Shown piece by piece: positions 1 to 7,519 of a DNA stretch of 9,100 bases. The DNA is from Prevotellaceae bacterium (GTDB lineage: Bacteria > Bacteroidota > Bacteroidia > Bacteroidales > Paludibacteraceae), in NCBI GenBank assembly GCA_031255055.1, contig JAIRTG010000223.1, positions 1 through 9,100 on the forward strand. Reading direction: 5' to 3'. The stretch's first letter is position 1. The number at the start of each line of letters is the position of its first letter. Both the position numbers and the translations under genes were made by a program. The notes beneath the pieces were generated by a model. The model ran no database searches, was not told the DNA's origin, and saw nothing but the letters and a program-made list of their open reading frames with translations.

Positions 1-33
1 GGCGCGATCCTTAGAAGGGTCTGAAAATCGGGA

Positions 34-134
34 CGGGGCGTTGCGGGGCAGAGCCCCGCAGAGGGGGTAGCGGAAGACCGCCAACGGCGGGCTGTAGCGA
101 GGGGGAGACTTCCCCCCCCCTAATTCTCTTTCTC
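34..134 (+). repeat. GC-rich triple-hairpin repeat, left copy
   Basis: A GC-rich block whose first 83 bases (34-116) are exactly the reverse complement of 8306-8388. Similarity continues with small indels to about 134 through a pyrimidine-rich tail. It contains three consecutive potential hairpins. The first has an 8-bp stem with a 3-nt loop at 42-60, the second a 5-bp stem at 78-90, and the third pairs GGGGGA with TCCCCC around 101-116. A run of nine C lies at 112-120, where the other copy reads five C, A, two C. It lies downstream of the last gene of the minus-strand cluster. The compact multi-hairpin architecture resembles REP/BIME or MITE-like dispersed elements. No transposase or coding sequence is present in it. 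Confidence 0.85.
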
Positions 135-137
135 TTC

Positions 138-180
138 TTCGTGATTAGTGATTTGCAAGTTCGCTATGATTAATCACGAA
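138..180. repeat. 10-bp inverted repeat 3' of the gene cluster
   Basis: TTCGTGATTA at 138-147 is the exact reverse complement of TAATCACGAA at 171-180, with 23 nt between. The right arm overlaps a perfect 10-bp palindrome, TGATTAATCA (167-176). It lies 37 bp past the stop of the radical SAM gene, so RNA from the minus-strand cluster could fold here. No T-run follows on that strand, so it is not a classical intrinsic terminator. Fourteen bases of it (164-177) recur in inverse orientation at 8461-8474, which suggests it belongs to a repeat family rather than being a gene-specific signal. Confidence 0.55.
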
Positions 181-216
181 TGCCTCGCGACCGACACTAT
201 AAAGGAGTAAACAGGA

Positions 217-1152
217 CTAAAATAACCGTCCCTGCCAGGTATCCCTCTCTTGGAGACGTTTTTCTATTTTGGCGGTAAACTCAAAGTTTTTCAGTCCCCA
301 GTCGGGAGCAAGCCGCAGTCTAACGGGCGATTGCGATACAAATCGTTCTACGGCAATGGAGGGATGTAGCCGCTCGAGAAAATCAATGCAAAGTTCGATG
401 TATTCGTCCGCTTCGAACAGGTGAAACCATTCGGGATGATCGAGGTATTGTTGCGCCATTGTCGTCCCCTTGATGATTTGTAACTGATGGATTTTTAACG
501 CAGTCAGCGGTAAGGCCGAAAGGTGTTTCGTGTGCGAAAGAATCGTTTCGCGGGACTCTTTCGGCAGCCCGAGAATGATGTGAGCCGATACAAAAAGACC
601 CCTTTCCGCCGTTTCGCGTACCGCACGCTCGGCGCAGGCAAAATCGTGTCCCCGATTGATCAACGCCAACGTCGCATTGTCGGTCGATTCGATGCCGTAT
701 TCGATCATTATATAATGTTGCTTGGCTAATCGGGACAGATAATCCAACAATTCGTTGTCGACACAGTCGGGACGGGTGCCTATCACCAGTCCTTTTACTT
801 GCGGGTAGGAGAGGGCTTCTTCATACAAAAGTCGCAGATTTTCCGTCGTATCGTAGGTGTTCGTGTATGATTGGAAGTAGGCCAAATAATACTGTTCTTG
901 ATATTTGTGATGAAAAAAGCGCGTTCCGTCGGTCAACTGCTGCCGTACCGTCTTGGAGCAATGGCTGTATCCGGGACTGAAGGTTTGATTGTTGCAGTAG
1001 GTGCAGCCGCCGAATCCCTTGCTGCCGTCTCTGTTGGGGCAGGTGAAGCCTGCGTTGACAGCTATTTTCTGAACTCGTTGATCAAATTGCTTTCTCAATG
1101 CCTGATTGTAATTCAGGTATCGGGGAGAGGTGTTTACGCGGGGGTTATCCAT
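217..1152 (-). CDS. YhcC/TIGR01212-family radical SAM protein
   Basis: A 311-residue protein of the usual size for the YhcC (TIGR01212) family of radical SAM proteins, whose substrate is not established. The N-terminal region has the family signature FTCPNRDG followed by GGCTYCNN. Cys38, Cys50 and Cys53 (spacing CX11CX2C) should hold the 4Fe-4S cluster that cleaves S-adenosylmethionine. Further along are IGTRPDCVD (about 124-132) and MIEYGIES (about 149-156), typical of the TIM-barrel core of this family and its Elp3-like relatives. It is cytosolic, with no signal peptide. The ATG overlaps the ispF stop by 8 nt (1145-1152), which indicates translational coupling. It is the last gene of the minus-strand cluster. 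The family call is secure; the biochemical role is unknown. Confidence 0.93.
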   Translation of the reverse strand: MDNPRVNTSPRYLNYNQALRKQFDQRVQKIAVNAGFTCPNRDGSKGFGGCTYCNNQTFSPGYSHCSKTVRQQLTDGTRFFHHKYQEQYYLAYFQSYTNTYDTTENLRLLYEEALSYPQVKGLVIGTRPDCVDNELLDYLSRLAKQHYIMIEYGIESTDNATLALINRGHDFACAERAVRETAERGLFVSAHIILGLPKESRETILSHTKHLSALPLTALKIHQLQIIKGTTMAQQYLDHPEWFHLFEADEYIELCIDFLERLHPSIAVERFVSQSPVRLRLAPDWGLKNFEFTAKIEKRLQERDTWQGRLF

Positions 1153-1633
1153 GCTGTTTTTTGTAGATCAATACGGTTGCATAGGCCGCAATGCCTTCTT
1201 TCCGCCCGATGAAGCCCATTTTTTCGCTTGTTGTGGCTTTTATCGAGATGCTGTCGTCGGACACGCCGATCACTTCCGACAGTTTTTGTTGCATTGCCGG
1301 AATATGGGGATGCAGTCTCGGAGTCTCCGCACAGACGGTACAGTCGGCATTGCCCAATTCGTAGTTCTTCGCTCTGATTAACGCGATTGTTTTTTTTAAT
1401 AGCGCTTTGCTGTCGATATTTTTGAGCGCAGGATCGGTATCGGGAAAGTGGTGTCCGATGTCGCGTAAGTTGGCCGCGCCGAGCAACGCATCGCAAAGCG
1501 CATGAATCAATACATCGGCATCCGAATGTCCCTGTAAACCGTATGGATGGTCGATTTTTATGCCCCCTATCCATAATTCTCTGTCGGGGGAAAAGGCGTG
1601 GATGTCGTATCCGAAACCTACTTTTATGTTCAT
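1145..1633 (-). CDS. ispF: 2-C-methyl-D-erythritol 2,4-cyclodiphosphate synthase
   Basis: The enzyme converts CDP-methylerythritol 2-phosphate to methylerythritol 2,4-cyclodiphosphate plus CMP, the fifth step of the MEP isoprenoid pathway, in the cytosol as a homotrimer. The 162-residue product has the expected N-terminal GYDIHAF motif with zinc ligands Asp10 and His12. The third ligand, His44, is in HSDADVLIHALCDALLGA, followed by DIGHHFPDTDP. The CDP-binding segment CAETPRLHPH and the C-terminal TTSEKMGFIGRKEG motif are also present. I chose the ATG at 1633 because the family starts just before this motif. An in-frame ATG at 1678 would add 15 residues unlike the family and lies inside the terminator hairpin behind porV. 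The stop overlaps the downstream radical SAM gene. All active-site motifs are intact. Confidence 0.95.
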   Translation of the reverse strand: MNIKVGFGYDIHAFSPDRELWIGGIKIDHPYGLQGHSDADVLIHALCDALLGAANLRDIGHHFPDTDPALKNIDSKALLKKTIALIRAKNYELGNADCTVCAETPRLHPHIPAMQQKLSEVIGVSDDSISIKATTSEKMGFIGRKEGIAAYATVLIYKKQHG

Positions 1634-1642
1634 TTTTGCTGT

Positions 1643-1680
1643 AAATAAAAAATGGCTGCTAAAGATTCTAACAGCCATTT
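1643..1680 (-). terminator. Probable intrinsic terminator/attenuator after porV
   Basis: Read on the minus strand, AAATGGCTG (1680-1672) pairs perfectly with CAGCCATTT (1658-1650) across a 13-nt loop. A T-rich tract (TTTATTT) follows directly down to about 1643. It lies 25 bp past the porV stop and 16 bp before the chosen ispF start. The T-run occurs only on the minus strand, so the signal faces the porU-porV transcript. Because ispF follows immediately without an obvious promoter, it may act as a partial terminator that sets the ratio of porV to ispF expression. Confidence 0.65.
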
Positions 1681-1705
1681 CGGTGATGTTTCACTATATA
1701 TATAA

Positions 1706-2872
1706 TTATCTCAATAATTCTCTGATACCGTCCCAGTCAAAGCCTAAAGAAAGTTTGAGGGTTTGGTCTAAGGGGTTTGTGGGTTGTGTTGCGATGACGT
1801 ATCCGGCGTCGATGTGGATAAAGTTCAGGTTGAATCCTGCGCCTGCTGTGAAGTATTTACGGTTTCCCACGTTTTGATGTTCGTTGAAATAGCCGGTGCG
1901 TATGAAGAACTGTTTGTTATACGAATACTCCAGACCTACCGACCACATGATTTCTTGTAACTCGCCTTTTCCTCCCAAGGGCGAATCGCTAAACGAGGTG
2001 AATATGCCTTTTAATGACGACATGTCGCTGTATTCGGCTTCGGTCAACAGTTCGCCGTCTTTTTTCCTGCGCGTCGGCACCATTATTTTATTTACGTCTC
2101 CACTGATGGAAATACGGTTATAGCTGTCGAGCGGATAGTCGAAAGATACGCCCAGTCGGAGATTGGCCGGAATGAAGATGCTTGTTTCGCCTTTTGTGTG
2201 TGAAATCTTTGATCCCAAGTTGGAAAGGTTGATACCGACAGAGAAATAGGCTTCGTCGGCAAGCGCCTGAATCGGTTGTCTGTAATATGCGCTGATGTCG
2301 GCAGCAAAAGCCACTCCCGGATACATTGGGTCTAAGTTGGGGGAGTATTTGGTACCGTTGGTCAGGTCGGAGTAGATGAACCGGAACAGCGCCGAGGCGG
2401 AAAATACTTCCGATAATTTGCGCGAGTAGGCAACATCCACTGCAAATTCATTGGGTCGAGCGGGGAAAATTTCGCCTCCGAAGGGGTCGGTCAACATCAC
2501 GTCTCCCAAAGAAAAGTAACGCAGCGAAGCGCTGAATGCTTGTAAGTCGTCCGGTTTCCAGTAACCGACAAGATAGAATAAATTGATGTCATCGACCAGA
2601 CGACTTAACCACGGTGTGTATGAAAATTGCAGGCCGGCCTGGCTTTCCATAAAAACGTATTTTGAGGGATTCCAGTGTTGAGCGGCTACGCTCGGAAGGG
2701 TTGCGGCGCCTACGTCGCCCATACCGCCGGCACGAGCGTCGGGTGCTATCATCAGTGACGGTACTCCCGATACCAATGGGTTTAATGTGTTTTGGTCATC
2801 CAAATCATTCTGAGCTTTCGCAAATATGCAAGCTGTTAAAGAAGCAATCGCTATTAAAAAAACTTTTTTCAT
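1706..2872 (-). CDS. porV: Type IX secretion system outer-membrane protein PorV (LptO)
   Basis: A 388-residue outer-membrane beta-barrel of the FadL-like PorV/LptO family, close to the usual length of about 390. In T9SS, PorV binds cargo leaving the translocon and shuttles it to the PorU attachment complex on the cell surface. Visible signs are an N-terminal signal peptide (MKKVFLIAIA start, likely cleaved at AKA-Q near residue 20), the family segment PDARAGGMGDVGAAT at about 44-58, and QHWNPSK. Alternating aromatic strands run to the C-terminus, as in an outer-membrane barrel. A lipobox-like LTAC (12-15) lies inside the signal peptide, but an ordinary signal-peptidase-I site follows and family precedent favours that. 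The gene follows porU by 117 bp, the pairing also known from Porphyromonas gingivalis. Confidence 0.94.
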   Translation of the reverse strand: MKKVFLIAIASLTACIFAKAQNDLDDQNTLNPLVSGVPSLMIAPDARAGGMGDVGAATLPSVAAQHWNPSKYVFMESQAGLQFSYTPWLSRLVDDINLFYLVGYWKPDDLQAFSASLRYFSLGDVMLTDPFGGEIFPARPNEFAVDVAYSRKLSEVFSASALFRFIYSDLTNGTKYSPNLDPMYPGVAFAADISAYYRQPIQALADEAYFSVGINLSNLGSKISHTKGETSIFIPANLRLGVSFDYPLDSYNRISISGDVNKIMVPTRRKKDGELLTEAEYSDMSSLKGIFTSFSDSPLGGKGELQEIMWSVGLEYSYNKQFFIRTGYFNEHQNVGNRKYFTAGAGFNLNFIHIDAGYVIATQPTNPLDQTLKLSLGFDWDGIRELLR

Positions 2873-2889
2873 TTGTTCGTATTAAAATT

Positions 2890-2933
2890 ATTATATGATT
2901 ATATGATTTTTCGGTGTCCAAACAGGTCTGTTT
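2890..2933. promoter_or_regulatory. porU-porV intergenic dyad and short tandem repeat
   Basis: Within the 117-bp gap (2873-2989), the 14-bp segment 2920-2933 is a dyad of AAACAG and CTGTTT around two bases, centred about 54 bp upstream of the porV ATG. Between it and the gene is a two-copy tandem ATTATATG (2890-2905). The dyad has operator-like geometry, and the tandem repeat is AT-rich. No convincing Bacteroidota -7/-33 pair was found in the gap, so whether porV has its own promoter is open. Confidence 0.3.
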
Positions 2934-2989
2934 TCGCTGTTGGCCGTAAAAGAGGTTTAATTTCTATTCTAAAACGTAATTATTCTTTT

Positions 2990-5900
2990 TTATTGTCCTT
3001 GTATAAGTATTTTGTTTGATTTGGAAACGCTGTTTCCGTCCTTTGTATTCACGGTTATTTTGTAGATATACAATCCGTTTGAGAGGTTGAATCCTTCCGA
3101 TGATTTTAAATCCCAATGGACTTTGTCCGTCGTGGGTTGTGTGAAGGAATAGACTCTTCGTCCCGATATGTCGTAGATGTCGATGAAGGCAGACAGCAGT
3201 GTTTCCGGTCTGTCGTGCATTATTTCAAAGGTGGTACCGGTTTCGGGTGTTGCCGGATTGGGATAGTTCCGAACCGAGAATATCGACATTTCAAGTCCTT
3301 TGACAACTTCAAAATTCAGTATTTCGGTTGATGTATTGTTCAGCAAATCGCTCACCCTGAAGCGTAGCGTATGTTTACCTTCGGGCAATGGGGGTATGAA
3401 GTATTTGACGGTACCGCTTTTATATGTCCCCAAATCCAGATCTACGTATTCGTTAAGAACGTAGGTTCTCGAGGATTCGTTGTCGACAACCAACAGCACG
3501 TCGTGTCCAATCCCCGCACCGACGGTGTTTATTCCGTTGTCGTCGTTCATGCGGGCTACAAACAACGGGGATTCGTTTACTTTGTCACCCGAATGAAAAC
3601 TGTCGTGATTCAAGTAGAGGGAGGTTATCGTGGGGCCTTCTTTGTCGTTAAAATTAAAACTCGGATTGCTTCCGCCTACATTGAAGTCTTCAAAATATCC
3701 CTGAGCTTCCCAATCGTTCGTATCGTCAAACGCATAATAAACAATGCGCCCTTTGCCTATATTGTATTTCATATCTTTGGGCATCATAAAATCGGCTCTG
3801 AAGTCTCCTTTTGTGACCTTCACCTTGCCCGAATACAATATGTTGGGATAATCTTTGTATTTGAAACCCGACGTCAGTGTGGTTATTTCCTGTTCTTTGT
3901 CGAAAATGGTGATGTACAGTTCGCCGTTAAAATCCGTCGCTTTGACGCCGTTATCATCCGTCAGCGTTCCTTCGATGCTCACGTCGGAAAGAGCGGACAG
4001 GGTTATGTTCTCAAAATCGGTACGGTTATTCACTTTTGTGGTGCTTATGCGATAGTCTGTCGGGTATGCCAATTTCAGTGCAGGGTCTCCAAAATAGAGG
4101 TAGGATAGTTTGTTGATGCCGGAAGCGCCGGTTCCGAGTCGGGTTTCGTTTTTCCCCATCCTGACGATGTCTCCAATTGCATAATGCGCTCCGTTTTTAT
4201 CTTTCTTGAAAAGCACTTTTGCGATGTTTTTGTTCAGCTCCACAGAATTTATCGCATAGACAACTCTGGCGGACGCATAAACGCCAATCCCCCCGCTGGC
4301 TTGCTTTATCGCGATGTCTTCTCCGCCGGAGACTAAATTGCGGTCGAAGTCATTGAAATTGCAGGAGTAGGAAAACCACAGCGGAAGACGTGTATTGGAC
4401 ATCGAAACAAGGTCGCTATTGGTCAGTAAAGATTCTCCTGTCCAGTTTCTGGTTCCCGAATGTCCGCTGTAATGCACCATAAATACACCCGAATTGAGCA
4501 GGTTCTTGAACTTGTTGATGGCCAGCGGGAATACCTTCCCATTGGTGGCTACCTCCGATTGAAAGGCATCTAAAAAGATTTTAGTTATCTGATAAGATGG
4601 AAATAAACCGTTCAACAACACGGCAACCTCTTCTTGTTGAGACATGTGTTGATTGTCGTCGCCGTCATCTCCCAGCAACAGTAACTGATTTTTCCATTTA
4701 CCTTTTTTATCATTATTCAGATAGCTGATCACTTTATCAACAACATCTTTTGCTTCGGCAGGCGTTCGCACGGGGAAACGGCCGATGCCTACATCCATTA
4801 AGTCTTTCGTTAAATTTGTGGTTGATTCATCGTTGCTCAGCAGTCCGAAATAATCGTCGGAGACGTATGAATTTGTTTCGTGCGTGGAATTTTCGGCTTG
4901 ATAGGTGAGTATAAAATTATTGACCGCCGTACCCTGCAACAAGCCTCTGTTGTCGAACGTTCCCTTACCGAACAATAGCAGGTATTTCGGTCTGTCGGCA
5001 TCATTTTGGGCGCGGTCGTAAAACATTTTCATCAATTTGCGATAGGCCGTAGCGTCGGGTGCGCCCGACGAAAACTCGTTATAAATCTCATCTGTAACAA
5101 ACACGCCTACTTTGAGATTGCTTTTTGTTCTGTGTACCGCCGCCAATCTATCTGCTTCGCCTTTGAAATCAGGATGTGTGATAATGACATAATCGACCTG
5201 TTCGTGAGCGTGGATGTTTTGATTCGGCACGTCCGCTACCTTTTCGGGCTTGGGAAAGGACGCCGACGGATAGATGGCCAGAAACCGGCGTTCGTCGGCT
5301 GCTCCGACTGTAAATTCGCCGGTGTTGCCCGAAATATCAACGGGCATACGGAAGACGTTGTTTAGATCGGTTATATCCCATACCTGTATTTCGGGATTGA
5401 CATTTCTGAGTTTAAACCTGTTGTAGACGTTCTGTCCCAATTTATCGTTATTTTGAAACGTCATGGCGTCGCCCGACATGATCAGTTCACGATATGCGTT
5501 CACCTCGATATAGTTCAGATAGCCGGCCGAAGCGCTTGTCGAGGCGATGTGTGATACATTAAAAATCAAATCATCTTTTGTTGGCGTGTAGGAGGATAGT
5601 TTGGAACCGGGACGGGCGGCCATGTAACTGACGGATGAATTGGCGATGTGCAGTTCTTGGGTATCGGCATTGTCCAAGCTGAGGTTGAACTTGGTCGGCT
5701 CGGACGACGAGACCGCAAGGTCTATGAACATGCGTACCGAATTAGCTCTTTTTACCACATTCGGAAAGTGAAACGTGAACGAATAGTTTCTTTGTTCCCT
5801 GAATATCTCGCCAAAATAGGATTTCCCCGAATTTATCAAACTTCGTTCTTCTTTTTCGTGTACTTGACGGTCGAGAAAGTCCGTGACATCATAGATGGTT

Positions 5901-6781
5901 TCCGAATCCGGTACGTCTTCCTTTGACGCCAAGTTTATCGTCTTGACTTCTCCCGGCAAATCCGACGTCAAAAAATAGTAGCCATAATTTGAATACGGAT
6001 TCACCGTGTGCCGATAGATTCTGTCTGTCGAGCTGTACTTCCACGAATGAATCCCTTGGGCATAGAAAACAATGGCGTTATTCGATTTATGGATGGCAAC
6101 TTCGGGTAAATCGTCGAGAATAGGTTCCGAGAAATTTTCGTTCAACATGCCGCCGCCGTAGCCAAATACGCGCACGTTTTGCGGATTGCCGATACCCATA
6201 CTTTGTAAATCGGAATAGGTCAGCTTATAAACGCCCGAATCTTTGATGCGTATCTTGACAAACTTTCCGCCGGCCAACACCGAGTTGGCTGCATACTGTG
6301 TGATGCGACTTACTTTTTGAACGGCGGGACTTTCTGTTTTCTTGATATTCAGATCAAATGTTGACAGTTTATAGTAGGCTTCCCCTTTTTTTATGAACGG
6401 ATTGATAACTACTTCCCGGTAGCGGTTTCCTCTTTCGGACAGATTGTATGACTGTATTTTTATTTCGTCCGAAGCAATGCCGCTTGCTGCCAGAAACGGT
6501 TGTTCCTCCTGTGTGACGGGTACGAAAACGGCATTTTCGACTGTAAAATCATAGTTGAATCCGTTTTCCACCGTAATCGTTTTTTGCACAACAGGCAGCA
6601 TGTCTTCGTCATAGACAGCGCCTTCAAAACCGATAACTTCTTCGTAAAAAGTCTCATCCGCAACAAGTTTTTCAATTCCCTGCCATTTCAGCCTGTAATT
6701 GACAACCTGTGGACTGTCTGCAGCTAAAGATAAAATGCTGCACAGCAATAAAGAGACGGCAATAAAGATTTTAACTTTCAT
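2990..6781 (-). CDS. porU: Type IX secretion system sortase PorU (C25 gingipain-family cysteine peptidase)
   Basis: PorU is the cell-surface sortase of T9SS: it removes the C-terminal signal of secreted cargo and links the protein to anionic lipopolysaccharide. From the ATG at 6781 the product is 1263 residues, somewhat longer than I recall for P. gingivalis PorU. It has a signal peptide (1 to about 20, MKVKIFIAV start), a long beta-rich N-terminal region (about 22-525), a peptidase C25 domain (about 529-905) and a C-terminal T9SS-type sorting domain (about 1170-1263) with NYPNP, DISGRRV and NGLYIYKI. The predicted catalytic pair is His774 in HYSGHSG and Cys807 in FSYSCNFNDFD, both intact. 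An in-frame GTG at 6805 would add eight charged residues before the signal peptide, so the ATG is preferred. It is followed by its partner porV. Confidence 0.95.
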   Translation of the reverse strand: MKVKIFIAVSLLLCSILSLAADSPQVVNYRLKWQGIEKLVADETFYEEVIGFEGAVYDEDMLPVVQKTITVENGFNYDFTVENAVFVPVTQEEQPFLAASGIASDEIKIQSYNLSERGNRYREVVINPFIKKGEAYYKLSTFDLNIKKTESPAVQKVSRITQYAANSVLAGGKFVKIRIKDSGVYKLTYSDLQSMGIGNPQNVRVFGYGGGMLNENFSEPILDDLPEVAIHKSNNAIVFYAQGIHSWKYSSTDRIYRHTVNPYSNYGYYFLTSDLPGEVKTINLASKEDVPDSETIYDVTDFLDRQVHEKEERSLINSGKSYFGEIFREQRNYSFTFHFPNVVKRANSVRMFIDLAVSSSEPTKFNLSLDNADTQELHIANSSVSYMAARPGSKLSSYTPTKDDLIFNVSHIASTSASAGYLNYIEVNAYRELIMSGDAMTFQNNDKLGQNVYNRFKLRNVNPEIQVWDITDLNNVFRMPVDISGNTGEFTVGAADERRFLAIYPSASFPKPEKVADVPNQNIHAHEQVDYVIITHPDFKGEADRLAAVHRTKSNLKVGVFVTDEIYNEFSSGAPDATAYRKLMKMFYDRAQNDADRPKYLLLFGKGTFDNRGLLQGTAVNNFILTYQAENSTHETNSYVSDDYFGLLSNDESTTNLTKDLMDVGIGRFPVRTPAEAKDVVDKVISYLNNDKKGKWKNQLLLLGDDGDDNQHMSQQEEVAVLLNGLFPSYQITKIFLDAFQSEVATNGKVFPLAINKFKNLLNSGVFMVHYSGHSGTRNWTGESLLTNSDLVSMSNTRLPLWFSYSCNFNDFDRNLVSGGEDIAIKQASGGIGVYASARVVYAINSVELNKNIAKVLFKKDKNGAHYAIGDIVRMGKNETRLGTGASGINKLSYLYFGDPALKLAYPTDYRISTTKVNNRTDFENITLSALSDVSIEGTLTDDNGVKATDFNGELYITIFDKEQEITTLTSGFKYKDYPNILYSGKVKVTKGDFRADFMMPKDMKYNIGKGRIVYYAFDDTNDWEAQGYFEDFNVGGSNPSFNFNDKEGPTITSLYLNHDSFHSGDKVNESPLFVARMNDDNGINTVGAGIGHDVLLVVDNESSRTYVLNEYVDLDLGTYKSGTVKYFIPPLPEGKHTLRFRVSDLLNNTSTEILNFEVVKGLEMSIFSVRNYPNPATPETGTTFEIMHDRPETLLSAFIDIYDISGRRVYSFTQPTTDKVHWDLKSSEGFNLSNGLYIYKITVNTKDGNSVSKSNKILIQGQ

Positions 6782-6877
6782 TTTGTATTTTACTCTAACT
6801 TCCACATTGTAATTTATTAATAGATAAACCGGTCGTCAGCCCAGAGGCCATATAAACCGACCGTCAACGAATCAGGC

Positions 6878-7489
6878 TCATTTGATGTTGAGATGAAACA
6901 ATCTTTCGTCATAAATAAAGCCTTCCAAATGGTCACCGACCGCCACCGCGCCTACGCCGGCAGGCGTCCCTGTAAAGATCAAATCTCCTGTTTTCAGCGT
7001 AAAGAAACCGCTAATGTATGAAATTAAATCAGCAATAGAAAATATCATATCCTCAGCGCTACCGGTCTGTACGATTTCGCCGTTCTTTTTCAGCGAAAAT
7101 TCGATCGATTGAACGTCCTTAAATCTCGCTACGGGCAGAAACTTCCCGACGACGGCCGAGTTATCGAACGATTTGGCAATTTCCCACGGCTTACCTTCGG
7201 CACGGAGACTGCGTTGCAGATCTCTCGCCGTAAAATCAATTCCGAGTCCTATTTCACTATAGTAGCGGTGTGCAAATTTCGGCGAGATATTTTTCCCCAA
7301 GCGGTCTATTCTGACAACCAATTCGGTTTCAAAATGAATCTCACGGGAGAAATCGGGAATATAAAAAGGGCTATTTTTCCGCAACAGCGACGAATCGGGT
7401 TTCAGAAAAACAACAGGCAACAAAGGGTCTTCGTTACCAAGTTCCTGATTATGTTTCCTGTAATTTTGTCCGATGCAAATAATTTTCAT
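6878..7489 (-). CDS. FAHD1-like fumarylacetoacetate hydrolase superfamily enzyme
   Basis: A 203-residue cytosolic protein of the FAH superfamily, nearest in pattern to FAHD1/YcgM acylpyruvate hydrolases and oxaloacetate decarboxylases. Likely metal ligands are Glu54 and Glu56 in HFETELVV and Asp85 in GIDFTARDLQ. Lys106 in the PWEIAKSFDN motif and the loop FTGTPAGVG (about 172-180) complete the core. His13 and Glu16 in NYRKHNQE match the lid His-Glu pair reported to serve decarboxylation in FAHD1, so oxaloacetate decarboxylase or keto-enol tautomerase activity is plausible; acylpyruvate hydrolysis is the alternative. It starts 30 bp after the rex stop and so is probably co-transcribed with it. 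About 96 bp without a recognisable promoter separate it from porU. Family certain, exact substrate not. Confidence 0.88.
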   Translation of the reverse strand: MKIICIGQNYRKHNQELGNEDPLLPVVFLKPDSSLLRKNSPFYIPDFSREIHFETELVVRIDRLGKNISPKFAHRYYSEIGLGIDFTARDLQRSLRAEGKPWEIAKSFDNSAVVGKFLPVARFKDVQSIEFSLKKNGEIVQTGSAEDMIFSIADLISYISGFFTLKTGDLIFTGTPAGVGAVAVGDHLEGFIYDERLFHLNIK

Positions 7490-7519
7490 CCGTCTATTGT
7501 ATTTCTATCGAAAGGGGGG

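Noticed and set aside
1134..1574. Minus-strand frame of 146 codons overlapping ispF
   Set aside because: It is an out-of-frame shadow of ispF with low-complexity, Arg/Cys-rich sequence and no family pattern.
2828..2872. PorV as a lipoprotein, from the lipobox-like LTAC at residues 12-15
   Set aside because: A standard signal-peptidase-I site (AKA-Q) follows in the same signal peptide, and PorV family members are barrel proteins, not lipoproteins.
3371..4108. Plus-strand open frame of 245 codons opposite porU
   Set aside because: It lies wholly inside porU on the other strand, has no recognisable domain, and porU is an intact, well-supported gene.
6782..6805. Longer porU starting at the GTG at 6805
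   Set aside because: It would place eight mostly charged residues before an otherwise canonical signal peptide; the ATG at 6781 gives a normal N-terminus.
6830..6863. Hairpin terminator between the FAH gene and porU (CGGTCG and CGACCG)
   Set aside because: The stem is only 6 bp with a 22-nt loop and no T-run follows on the minus strand.
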